Shown one piece after another: positions 31,682 through 39,484 of a stretch of 64,000 nt of DNA (position 1 is its first letter; every line of letters begins with the position of its first letter). This stretch comes from JAEUNJ01 sp052035955 (GTDB lineage: Bacteria > Pseudomonadota > Gammaproteobacteria > Burkholderiales > Rhodocyclaceae), in contig JBPOHD010000019.1 of the NCBI GenBank assembly GCA_052035955.1, positions 1 to 64,000 on the forward strand, read 5' to 3'. The notes beneath the pieces were generated by a model. It had not been told where the DNA came from, ran no database searches, and saw nothing but the letters and a program-made list of their open reading frames with translations. The translations under genes were made by a program, and so were the position numbers.

Positions 31682-32827
31682 ATGAATATTCGCATCATCG
31701 GCGGCGGCCCCGCCGGCCTCTATTTCGCCTCCCTCATGAAGCGCGAGGACCCGCGCCACGACGTGGTGGTCTACGAGCGCGGTCCCCGCGACGCCACCTG
31801 GGGCTTCGGCGTCGTCTTCTCGGATCGGGCGCTGGAGTTCCTGCGCGCCGACGACGAGGCCATGTACCAGGCCCTGACGCCGCACATGGAGACCTGGCCC
31901 AACCTGACCATCGTCCACAACGACACCCGCATACCGATCACTGGCAACGGCTTCGCCGCCATCGGCCGCCTGGAGATGCTGGGCCTCATGTACGCCCACG
32001 CCGAGAAGTTGGGCGTGCGCATCGAGTTCGAGTCCGAGCTGGCTTCCCTGGCCGATCCGCGGCTGGCCGGCGCCGACCTGGTGGTGGGGGCCAACGGCGC
32101 CTTCTCCTGGCTGCGGGCGGAGAACGAGGCGGGCTTCGGGACGCGCATCGACTGGCGCCCCAACCGCTTCATCTGGTACGGCACCTCCCAAGTCTTCGAC
32201 AGCCTCTCCCTCACCTTCCGGGAGACGGAACTGGGCGTCTTCTGCGCCCACCACTATCGCTACAGCCCGACCATGAGCACCTTCCTGGTGGAGGTGACCG
32301 ACGCCACCTGGCGGCGGGCCGGATTCGAACACATGAGCCCCGGGGACACCCTCCGCCTCTGCGAGCGGGTATTCGCCAAGGACCTGGGCGGCCATCCCAT
32401 CCTGTCCAACAATTCCTACTGGCGCCAGTTCCCGGCCATCTGGAACGAGCGCTGGCACGTCGGCAACGTGGTGCTGATGGGCGACGCCCTGCGCACCGCC
32501 CACTTCTCCATCGGCTCGGGCACGCGCCTGGCCATGGAGGACGCCATCGCCCTGTGGAAGGCCTTCCGCGAGAAGGGCAGCGTGCCGGAGGCCCTGGCCC
32601 GCTACCAGGAACTGCGCCTGCCGCCCATGAAGAAGATCTGGGACGCGGCCAACGTCAGCCTGCGCTGGTACGAGGAAATGGACGAATCGATCAAGTCGGA
32701 CCCGGTCGAGTTCGCCTACGGTTACATGACGCGCACCGGCCGGGTGAACCACGCCGAGGTGCGCCGACGCGACCCGGGCCTGGCCGAGGCCTACGAAAGG
32801 CTGCACCCGGAGCTGCGGGTGGCGTGA
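31682..32827 (+). CDS. FAD-dependent aryl-CoA monooxygenase (like the N-terminal half of 2-aminobenzoyl-CoA monooxygenase/reductase and salicylyl-CoA 5-hydroxylase)
   Basis: Class A flavoprotein hydroxylase, 381 residues. The N-terminus has the FAD-binding MNIRIIGGGPAGLYFASLMK. A central motif is ADLVVGANGAFSWLR near 138, and the third FAD motif is VVLMGDALRTAHFSIGSGTR near 262. The sequence ends where the fused 2-aminobenzoyl-CoA monooxygenase/reductase would continue into its old-yellow-enzyme half, so this is a stand-alone monooxygenase component. The reductase is encoded separately downstream, beyond a REP array. The ATG at 31682 is preceded by an AAGGA-type Shine-Dalgarno and gives the flavin motif at residue 1. 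The substrate is probably a CoA ester; which one is not visible. Confidence 0.85.
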   Translation: MNIRIIGGGPAGLYFASLMKREDPRHDVVVYERGPRDATWGFGVVFSDRALEFLRADDEAMYQALTPHMETWPNLTIVHNDTRIPITGNGFAAIGRLEMLGLMYAHAEKLGVRIEFESELASLADPRLAGADLVVGANGAFSWLRAENEAGFGTRIDWRPNRFIWYGTSQVFDSLSLTFRETELGVFCAHHYRYSPTMSTFLVEVTDATWRRAGFEHMSPGDTLRLCERVFAKDLGGHPILSNNSYWRQFPAIWNERWHVGNVVLMGDALRTAHFSIGSGTRLAMEDAIALWKAFREKGSVPEALARYQELRLPPMKKIWDAANVSLRWYEEMDESIKSDPVEFAYGYMTRTGRVNHAEVRRRDPGLAEAYERLHPELRVA

Positions 32828-32860
32828 AGATGCCGTACCGTCGGAGCCGGCGGGTCGCGG

Positions 32861-33252
32861 AGGAAGGCGCGGGCAGTGGATCAATGTAGGAGCGGCGTCC
32901 TCGCCGCGATGGATCATGGAACCGCCGCGATCGCGCCGCATGCGGCGCTCCTACAGGGCAGCGGCAATCGCCCCGGGGAGGAAGGCGCGGGCAGTGGATT
33001 AATGTAGGAGCGGCGGTCACGCCGCGATGCTTTTTGGAACCGCCGCGATCGCGCCGCATGCGGCGCTCCTACAGGGAAGCGGCAAGCGCCCCGGGGAGGA
33101 AGGTGCGGGCGGTGGATTAATGTAGGCGCGGCGGTCACGCCGCGATGCTTTTCGGGGCCGCCGCGATCGCGCCGCATGCGGCGCTCCTACAGGGCAGCGG
33201 CAAGCGCCCCGGGGAGAGTGGGCCTCTGTAGGAGCGGCGGTCACGCCGCGAT
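32861..33252. repeat. Tandem array of REP pairs (about 118-bp period)
   Basis: A composite unit of about 118 bp is repeated three times and followed by a shorter fourth copy; TGTAGG starts at 32885, 33003, 33121 and 33227. It contains GGAGGAAGGCGCGGGCAGTGGAT, a forward REP, a spacer, an inverted REP and CAGCGGCAATCGCCCCGG-type sequence. Copies differ by a few substitutions. It occupies the 482-bp gap between the monooxygenase and reductase genes, which otherwise contains nothing but the reductase Shine-Dalgarno. Confidence 0.9.
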
Positions 33253-33309
33253 GCATTTCGATTTTTTCACGCAGCGGCCCGTGAGCCGCCGAGACCAGGA
33301 GGAACGAAG

Positions 33310-35280
33310 ATGAAGCCGGGAGAAGCCAAGCTGCCGCACCTGTTCGCCCCGGGCCGGTTCGGCCGGTTCGAGATCAAGAACCGCATCAAGTACGGCGCCT
33401 GCTGCGTCTCCAACTACAACACGCGCGACGGCTTCATCACCGAGCGGGAGATCGCCCGCATGCGGGTCATCGCCCGCACCGGTTGCGGCATCATCACCAA
33501 CCAGGGGGCCTACCCGGACCCCCTGGGCGAGGGCAAGGCCTACTTCCGCCAGGTGGCCATCTTCGACGACAAGTTCCTCCCCCAGTTCGAGCGCATCGCC
33601 GCCGACATCAAGGAGCAGGGGGCCATGGCCATCCAGCAGATCCTCCATGCCGGCCGCTACGGCGGCATCGACCTGGGCTACTGCATCCAGCCTTCGGACG
33701 TGCCCCAGACCCTGCCCCACTTCCGGCCGCCGAAGATCATGACGAAGGAGGAGATCCGCGATTGCATCCGCCAGCACGCGGAGGCCGCCGACCGGGCAAT
33801 CCGGGCCGGCTTCGACGGCACCGAGGTGACCAGCTTCATGGGCTACCTGCTGGCCAACTTCAATTCCCGCTTCACCAACCAGCGCACCGACGAATACGGC
33901 GGCTCCATCCAGAACCGGGGCCGCTTCATGCGCGAGCTGATCGACGGCATCAAGCAGGCGACGCCGGACAACCCGCTGGTGGTGCGCCTGAACGGCGCCG
34001 AGCTGATGGACCGCTGGGGCGGCAACACGGAGGACGAGTGCTTCGAGCTGATGGGGCAGGCGGTGGACGCGGGCGTGGACATGATCAGCGTCACCGTCGG
34101 CTGGCAGGAGGCGCCGGAATCCTCCATCGGCCGGGACATCCCGCCGGGCTACTGGAACTACCTGTCGGAGCGGGCGAAGAAGAGCTTCCCGGACACCCTG
34201 ATCACCTTCGGCAACCGGCTGCCCGATCCGCGCATGGCCGACGAATGCCTGCGCGATGGCGTCTTCGACTTCTGGGAGGTCTGCCGGCCCCTGCTGGCCG
34301 ACCCGGAGCTGGTCCACAAGGCCGCCGAGGACCGGCTGGACGAGACGCGGCGCTGCATCGGCTCGCTCAACTGCCTGTCGCGCCTCTTCCGCGACCTGCC
34401 CTACACCTGCACCATGAACCCGGCCCTCGGCCACGAGGTGGAGCCGGAATACCAGGTGACGCCGGCGGTGGTGAAGAAGAAGGTCATGGTCATCGGCGCC
34501 GGGCCGGCCGGCATGGAGTGCGCCATCACGGCCGCCAAGCGCGGCCACCAGGTGACGGTGTTCGACAAGGCGCCGCGCATCGGCGGCAACCTCTATGCCT
34601 ATGCCATGAACGACCTGGCGCGGCCGGACGACCTGCTCTCCGTCATCTCCCACTACGAGGTGGTGGCGCGGAAGCTGGGCATCGAGGTCCGCCTGAACAC
34701 CGAAGTGCACGCGAAGTTCATGCGCAGCGTGCTGCACCAGTACGACGTCTGCGTCGTCGCCGCCGGGGCCCGGGTGGACCGGGAGGCCTTCGCCCACCTG
34801 GAGGGCGCCGAGCTGATGGTGGATGCCCTGGACGTGGCCCACGGCCGGGCCACGGCCGGCAAGCGGGTGGTCGTGGTCGGCGGCGGCAAGGTGGGTCTGA
34901 CGCTGGCCGAGGCCCTGCGCAAGAACCAGGGCGCCGAGGTGACGGTGGTGGAGAAGGAGAAGCGCATCGCCGGCGACGTGAAGCCTTCCTTCAAGTGGCG
35001 CCATGCCTCCTGGGTGGAGGAACTGGGCATTCCCTGCCTGACGTCCACCGTGCCCCTGAAGGTGACGGCGGAAGGCCTCCACGTGCGCGACGGTAAGGGC
35101 AAGGAGAGCTTCCTGCCGGCCGACACGGTGATCCTGGCCGCCGCGGCGAAGCCGGCCCACGACCTCTTCCACGAGTTCGAATGGATGGTGGACGAGCTGC
35201 ATGGCGTGGGCGACGCCCTGATCCCGCGCGGTCTGGAGCAGGCCATCCAGGAAGGTTTCCGGCTCGGCGTGCGGCTCTGA
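33310..35280 (+). CDS. FadH-like NADH:flavin oxidoreductase (old-yellow-enzyme barrel plus iron-sulfur and FAD/NAD domains)
   Basis: 656-residue enzyme of the 2,4-dienoyl-CoA reductase/trimethylamine dehydrogenase family. The FMN barrel covers about 1-335 (LHAGRYGG near 114, EYGGSIQNRGRF near 197). A cysteine cluster follows at C349, C355 and C367. A C-terminal FAD/NAD module has VMVIGAGPAGMECA near 396 and VVVVGGGKVGLTLAEA near 521. FadH has four cysteines (C-x2-C-x3-C-x11-C); here the second is serine (S352) and one residue is missing, leaving three. It probably reduces the product of the neighbouring monooxygenase, in place of the fused old-yellow-enzyme domain of known aminobenzoyl-CoA systems. 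That pairing is inference. Confidence 0.85.
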   Translation: MKPGEAKLPHLFAPGRFGRFEIKNRIKYGACCVSNYNTRDGFITEREIARMRVIARTGCGIITNQGAYPDPLGEGKAYFRQVAIFDDKFLPQFERIAADIKEQGAMAIQQILHAGRYGGIDLGYCIQPSDVPQTLPHFRPPKIMTKEEIRDCIRQHAEAADRAIRAGFDGTEVTSFMGYLLANFNSRFTNQRTDEYGGSIQNRGRFMRELIDGIKQATPDNPLVVRLNGAELMDRWGGNTEDECFELMGQAVDAGVDMISVTVGWQEAPESSIGRDIPPGYWNYLSERAKKSFPDTLITFGNRLPDPRMADECLRDGVFDFWEVCRPLLADPELVHKAAEDRLDETRRCIGSLNCLSRLFRDLPYTCTMNPALGHEVEPEYQVTPAVVKKKVMVIGAGPAGMECAITAAKRGHQVTVFDKAPRIGGNLYAYAMNDLARPDDLLSVISHYEVVARKLGIEVRLNTEVHAKFMRSVLHQYDVCVVAAGARVDREAFAHLEGAELMVDALDVAHGRATAGKRVVVVGGGKVGLTLAEALRKNQGAEVTVVEKEKRIAGDVKPSFKWRHASWVEELGIPCLTSTVPLKVTAEGLHVRDGKGKESFLPADTVILAAAAKPAHDLFHEFEWMVDELHGVGDALIPRGLEQAIQEGFRLGVRL

Positions 35281-35281
35281 C

Positions 35282-35677
35282 ATGCTGCCCGACGCCACCG
35301 CATGGCGCAATGCCGCCGCCCGCCACGGCGAGCTGTTCGCGCCCCTGGATGCCGGCGCCCGCATCGCCCTGGTGGCCCGGGAGGCCCCGGCCGGCATGCT
35401 GCTCTGGGAGGCCGGGGAAGCGGGCATCGAGGTCCGTGACGAGGCCTTCCCGGGTTACTCGGCCAGCGGCGCCGACGTGGTGCTGGCGGCCGACGACGAG
35501 GCCCTGGCCGGCATCCGCGCCGCGGACGAGGCGCGGCTGTTCGAGGTGCTGCGGGCCGGCATCCGCTCGGGCCGCATCGTCTGCTACATGCTCCGCCGGC
35601 GCTGCGACCTGGAGGCCCGGGGCTTCGACGAACTGCTCGAGGCCCTGGGTTTCGCCTTCATGGGGGCCTGCCGATGA
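35282..35677 (+). CDS. Unknown 131-residue protein linked to the FadH-like gene
   Basis: I do not recognise this protein. It is acidic, Ala/Gly/Arg-rich, with no signal peptide or clear membrane helix. It contains GARIALVAREAPAGMLLWEA, GADVVLAADDEALAGI and RIVCYMLRRRCDLEARGFDE. The ATG lies 1 bp after the reductase stop, and its stop overlaps the ATG of the next small ORF (ATGA). The tight packing argues that it is a real gene working with the reductase. Codon positions show the GC pattern of its neighbours. Confidence 0.65.
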   Translation: MLPDATAWRNAAARHGELFAPLDAGARIALVAREAPAGMLLWEAGEAGIEVRDEAFPGYSASGADVVLAADDEALAGIRAADEARLFEVLRAGIRSGRIVCYMLRRRCDLEARGFDELLEALGFAFMGACR

Positions 35678-35880
35678 TCTTCGAGAATCCGGCCGGCGCC
35701 CCCGAGCTCGCCTGCGACGCCTGCGGCTGCCGCTGGTTCGACCGAATGACCGGCGCCTGCTACGAATGCGGCACCCCGGTCAGCGAGGAATCCCAGGCCG
35801 AGTACCGGCGGGCGCTGGAGGCCTTCGCGGCGCAGCGGAGCCGACCGCCCCCGCGGACCCCGGGGGCCGGGTCCCGGTGA
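35674..35880 (+). CDS. Small zinc-ribbon-like protein
   Basis: 68 residues with two CxxC-type pairs, ACDACGC (near 14-18) and YECGTPV (near 29-33), separated by CRWFDRMTGAC. This pattern fits a small zinc ribbon or rubredoxin-like metal site; the function is unknown. It overlaps the preceding gene by 4 bp and ends in a Pro/Arg-rich tail. Position suggests it belongs to the aryl-CoA module, perhaps as an accessory or electron-transfer factor. Confidence 0.65.
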   Translation: MIFENPAGAPELACDACGCRWFDRMTGACYECGTPVSEESQAEYRRALEAFAAQRSRPPPRTPGAGSR

Positions 35881-35968
35881 TACTCTCGCTCCTCGCACCG
35901 GGGTCGGCGGGGCTTCACGCCGCTTCCGGGCATTGCGCGGCGTCGCCGCGGAAGAGAGGGGAACGTCG

Positions 35969-36328
35969 ATGACGATCGTCGCCAACGCGCTGGTGGCCCT
36001 GGTGGCCCTGCTGCACCTGTATTTCATGGTCCTGGAGATGTTCTTCTGGGACAAGCCGCGGGGCATGCGGGCCTTCGGCCTCGACCCCGAATTCGCCAAG
36101 GCCTCGAAGACCCTGGCCGCCAACCAGGGCCTCTACAACGGCTTCCTGGTCGCCGGCCTGGTCTGGGGCCTCGTCCAGGGCGCGGCCGGCAACCCGGTCA
36201 AGGTCTTCTTCCTGCTCTGCGTCGTCGTCGCCGGCGTCTATGGGGCGGCGACGGCCAGTCGGCGCATCCTCTGGGTGCAGGCCTTCCCGGGGGCCCTGGC
36301 CCTGGCGGCGGTGCTGGTCGCCGGCTGA
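35969..36328 (+). CDS. DUF1304 family membrane protein
   Basis: 119-residue integral membrane protein with four hydrophobic helices. It matches DUF1304: it starts ANALVALVALLHLYFMVLEM, continues FFWDKPRGMRAFGL and AANQGLYNGFLVAGLVWG, and ends in two further helices. The function of the family is unknown. I chose the ATG at 35969, behind GAGAGGGGAA. It is followed 34 bp later by another small membrane protein gene. Confidence 0.85.
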   Translation: MTIVANALVALVALLHLYFMVLEMFFWDKPRGMRAFGLDPEFAKASKTLAANQGLYNGFLVAGLVWGLVQGAAGNPVKVFFLLCVVVAGVYGAATASRRILWVQAFPGALALAAVLVAG

Positions 36329-36362
36329 TTCTGGGCCGCGGCATGGCAGGAGGGGAGGCGCA

Positions 36363-36761
36363 TTGAGGGTCTGGGGGCGGGCCGTGGCGGTCTGGCTGCT
36401 GATCGTGGTGGCGGAGAGCATCCACGGCACTCTGCGGGTCCTCTTCCTGCAACCCCTGGTGGGGGACTTTCCGGCCCGCCGGATGGCTGTCTTCACCGGC
36501 ATGGCCATCATCTTCGCCATCGCCTGGCTATTCGCGCCCTGGGTGCGCGCCCGGGAGCGTCGCCAATGGCTGGGCATCGGGTTCCTCTGGGTGGTCCTCA
36601 TCGTCTGCTTCGAGGTCGGCCTCGGGCGGCTGGTCATGCACCTGTCCTGGGAGCGCATCCTCGAGGACTACGACCCGGGCCGGGGTGGCCTGATGCTCAT
36701 CGGCCTGGCGGCGATGGGCCTGTCGCCCTGGGTCGCCGCCCGCCTGCGCGGCCTGGCCTGA
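36363..36761 (+). CDS. Small membrane protein of unknown family (TTG start)
   Basis: 132 residues with four predicted membrane helices, for example AVAVWLLIVVAESIHGTLRV, MAVFTGMAIIFAIAWLFAPW, WLGIGFLWVVLIVCFEVGLG and LMLIGLAAMGLSPWVAA. I do not recognise the family. No ATG or GTG fits; TTG at 36363 has a strong Shine-Dalgarno (AGGAGGGGAGG) 4 bp upstream. It is read in the same direction as DUF1304 and the molybdopterin enzyme gene. Confidence 0.6.
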   Translation: MRVWGRAVAVWLLIVVAESIHGTLRVLFLQPLVGDFPARRMAVFTGMAIIFAIAWLFAPWVRARERRQWLGIGFLWVVLIVCFEVGLGRLVMHLSWERILEDYDPGRGGLMLIGLAAMGLSPWVAARLRGLA

Positions 36762-36888
36762 GGTTCCGCAGGCCGGAACAGGGCGGCGCCGTCGCGCATT
36801 CCGCTTGACGCGCCGCCACCGCTCCGCAATCCTTGGCGAAAACCACGGGCTGCCGTGCTGGCAGCCCGCAGCCCCGAGAGGAGAAGCC

Positions 36889-39129
36889 ATGAAATCCGCC
36901 CCCGGCGATACCGTCGTCCATCGAATCTGCCCCTTGTGCGAGGCCTGCTGCGGCCTGGAACTCACGATCCGGGAGGGCCGGGTGGCGGGCATCCGCGGCC
37001 ACGAGGCCGATGTCTTCAGCGCCGGCTACATCTGCCCCAAGGGCTTCGCCCTCAAGGAATTGCACGAGGATCCGGACCGGCTGCGTCGGCCCCTGATCAG
37101 GCGGGGCGACGCTTTCGTCGAGGCGAGCTGGGACGAGGCCTTCGCCGAGATCGGGCGCCGGCTGCCCCCCATCCTGGAGGAGCATGGGCGCCATGCCGCC
37201 GCCGTCGTGGTCGGCAACCCCTCGGCCCACAAGATGGGCCTGCTGCTCTATTTTTCGCGGCTGGCCAAGGCCCTGGGATCGCGCAACGTCTTCTCGGCCT
37301 CGACCCTGGACCAGATGCCGAAGCAGCTTTCCTGCGGCCTGATGTTCGGCCACTGGCTGTCGGTGCCCGTGCCGGACATCGCCCGCAGCGATTTCCTGCT
37401 GATCCTCGGCGCCAATCCCGCGGCCTCCAACGGTAGCCTGTGGACGGTGCCGGACTTCCGCGGCAAGGCCAAGGCGATGCGCGCCCGGGGCGGGCGCCTG
37501 GTGGTGATCGACCCGCGCCGGACGGAAACGGCGGAACTGGCCGACGAACACCTGTTCATCCGGCCGGGCGGCGATGTCTTCCTGCTGCTCGGCATGGTGC
37601 ATGCGCTGTTCGCCGAGGACCTGGTGCGGCTGGGCCGGCTGGCCGACCACGTGGCCGGGGTGGAGGCGGTCCGCGAGGTGGTGGCGTCCTTCGCGCCCGA
37701 GACGGTGGCCGGCCGCTGCGGCATCGATGCCGAAGTCATACGCCGCCTGGCCCGTCAGCTCGCCGGCACGCCCCGGGCGGCGGTGTACGGTCGCATGGGG
37801 ACCTGCACCCAAATCTACGGGACCCTGGCGAGCTGGCTGGTCGACGTGCTCAACGTCCTGACCGGCCACCTGGACGAGGAGGGCGGCGCCATGTTTCCCA
37901 AGGCGGCAGCCTTCGCCCAAAACACCCACGGCAAGCCCGGCAGCGGCCGCGGGGTCACTACGGGACGGCATCTCAGCCGGGTCAGCGGGGCGCCGGAAGT
38001 GTTCGGCGAACTGCCGGCCGGCTGCCTGGCCGAGGAGATCGGGACGCCGGGCGACGGACAGGTGCGCGCCCTGATCAGCGTCTCGGCCAATCCCGTGCTC
38101 TCGGCCCCCAATGGGCAGCGGCTCGCCGGCGCCCTGGACCGGCTCGACTTCATGGTCAGCGTGGACATCTACCTGAACGAGACGACGCGCCACGCCGATG
38201 TCATCCTGCCGGGCCGCTCGCCGCTGGAGGACAGCCACTACGACGTGGCCTTCCCGCAGTTTTCCTGGCGCAACCACGCCCGCTACAGCGGCCCCGTCTT
38301 CCCGCCGGCCGCGGATCATCCGGCCGAATGGGAGATCCTGCTGCGCCTGGCGGCCATCGCGCAGGGGAAGGGGGTGGACGTGGATGCGGGGGCACTGGAC
38401 GACGCGTTGCTGGCGGAAGACCTGCGGCGACAGGCGGGCCCGAAGGCGGAGGCCATCGCGGCGGCCCTGGCCGGCCGCCGGGGGCCGGACCGACTCCTCG
38501 ACCTGGCCCTGCGTTCGGGGCCCTACGGTGACCTCTTCGGCATCCGGCCGGACGGACTGAGCCTGGACAAGGTGGCCGCCGCGCCGGATGGCATCGACCT
38601 GGGGCCCCTGGCGCCGCGCATTCCAGAAGTGCTGCGCACGGCGAGCGGCAAGGTGGAACTGGCGCCGGCCATGCTGCTGGCCGATCTGGCGCGGGCCCTG
38701 GCCGACCTCTCGGCGCCGGCGCCGGAGATGGTGATCGTGGGCCGGCGGCCGGTGCGCTCCAACAACAGCTGGATGCACAACCTGCCGGTGCTGGCCAAGG
38801 GGCCGGCGATGTGCACGCTGCTGGTGAACCCGGAGGATGCACGACGGATCGGCCTGCGGGCGGGCGGCATCGCCCGGGTGAGCAACGGCGGCAAGTCCAT
38901 CGAGGCGCCGGTGGAGCTCAGCGACGAGGTGATGCCCGGGGTGGTCTGCCTTCCCCACGGCTGGGGGCACGACCTGCCGGGAATCCGCCTTTCCGTGGCC
39001 GCGGCGCGGCCCGGAGCGAACCTGAATGCGTTGTTCGACGAGGACGCCCGGGATCCCCTGTCAGGGAATTCGGTGCTCAGCGGAGTGCCGGTGGTGGTCA
39101 TGGCGGCGGCCGCTCCTGATCCGGCCTGA
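36889..39129 (+). CDS. Molybdopterin-dependent oxidoreductase (formate dehydrogenase/BisC family)
   Basis: Cytoplasmic Mo/W bis-MGD enzyme of 746 residues. The N-terminal [4Fe-4S] site is C14-x2-C17-x3-C21 with C49 in YICPKGF. MGD-binding landmarks are LILGANPAASNGS near 170, RLVVIDPRRTETAE near 204 and the C-terminal VRSNNSWMHNLP. In the metal-ligand region (SASTLDQMPKQLSCGLMFG, near 140) there is no CH or selenocysteine pattern of formate dehydrogenases, so the substrate is open. No TAT signal is present. No small electron-transfer subunit follows; a hairpin does. ATG 36889 has GAGGAGA upstream. Confidence 0.85.
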   Translation: MKSAPGDTVVHRICPLCEACCGLELTIREGRVAGIRGHEADVFSAGYICPKGFALKELHEDPDRLRRPLIRRGDAFVEASWDEAFAEIGRRLPPILEEHGRHAAAVVVGNPSAHKMGLLLYFSRLAKALGSRNVFSASTLDQMPKQLSCGLMFGHWLSVPVPDIARSDFLLILGANPAASNGSLWTVPDFRGKAKAMRARGGRLVVIDPRRTETAELADEHLFIRPGGDVFLLLGMVHALFAEDLVRLGRLADHVAGVEAVREVVASFAPETVAGRCGIDAEVIRRLARQLAGTPRAAVYGRMGTCTQIYGTLASWLVDVLNVLTGHLDEEGGAMFPKAAAFAQNTHGKPGSGRGVTTGRHLSRVSGAPEVFGELPAGCLAEEIGTPGDGQVRALISVSANPVLSAPNGQRLAGALDRLDFMVSVDIYLNETTRHADVILPGRSPLEDSHYDVAFPQFSWRNHARYSGPVFPPAADHPAEWEILLRLAAIAQGKGVDVDAGALDDALLAEDLRRQAGPKAEAIAAALAGRRGPDRLLDLALRSGPYGDLFGIRPDGLSLDKVAAAPDGIDLGPLAPRIPEVLRTASGKVELAPAMLLADLARALADLSAPAPEMVIVGRRPVRSNNSWMHNLPVLAKGPAMCTLLVNPEDARRIGLRAGGIARVSNGGKSIEAPVELSDEVMPGVVCLPHGWGHDLPGIRLSVAAARPGANLNALFDEDARDPLSGNSVLSGVPVVVMAAAAPDPA

Positions 39130-39146
39130 GCGACGCGGGGCCGGGA

Positions 39147-39177
39147 GCCGGAGGAGGACACGGGTTCCTCCTCCGGC
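39147..39177 (+). terminator. Strong hairpin after the molybdopterin oxidoreductase gene
   Basis: Perfect 12-bp stem GCCGGAGGAGGA/TCCTCCTCCGGC with a 7-base loop, 18 bp past the stop. There is no T-run, so termination efficiency is uncertain. Confidence 0.5.
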
Positions 39178-39287
39178 CATCACCATGGTCCGCCGGCGCG
39201 CGCTGCGGCAGACCACCCCGTTCCAGCCGCCGCGTCGGGCGGCGAAGTGTTTCGTCTCTGTAAAATTCTGCCGCAGGCCCGTCCAGT

Positions 39288-39375
39288 CCAGACGTTTCTC
39301 GCAGGTTCCGCGCGTGGTCGGGCGTAGAATCCGCGCGCGGTCCGGCGCCTCGGGGACGGCGTTGTAAACGTCTGG
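39288..39375 (+). promoter_or_regulatory. Candidate structured leader ahead of the TonB receptor operon
   Basis: CCAGACGTTT (39288-39297) pairs perfectly with AAACGTCTGG (39366-39375), enclosing 68 bases. Inside, CCGCGCG (39308-39314) pairs with CGCGCGG (39334-39340), and CGCC/GGCG forms a small third stem. This nested layout looks like a cis-regulatory RNA or paired operators. I could not match it to a cobalamin or other known riboswitch by eye. It ends 110 bp before the receptor ATG. Confidence 0.4.
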
Positions 39376-39484
39376 ATAGAAGGTGTTTTTCCGGTCGAGA
39401 CGGCCGTGTCCGGAAGGGCGGCCCGCCCCTGCCTGAGGTGGCGGCGGCCGACGGGGCGGGATCGGGCGGGAACGGGGAGAAGCA

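Noticed and set aside
32885..33252. Possible CRISPR array
   Set aside because: The repeats are palindromic REP pairs with a 106-118-bp period and the intervening sequences are themselves repeated, so there are no unique spacers and no cas genes.
36697..38970. 757-codon minus-strand frame opposite the molybdopterin oxidoreductase
   Set aside because: Shadow of the real gene; no signal, motif or Shine-Dalgarno. The same applies to 39098-41758 opposite the TonB receptor.
39240..39484. Cobalamin riboswitch before the TonB receptor
   Set aside because: No B12-box-like conserved core could be found; only generic nested stems are present, reported instead as an unknown structured leader.
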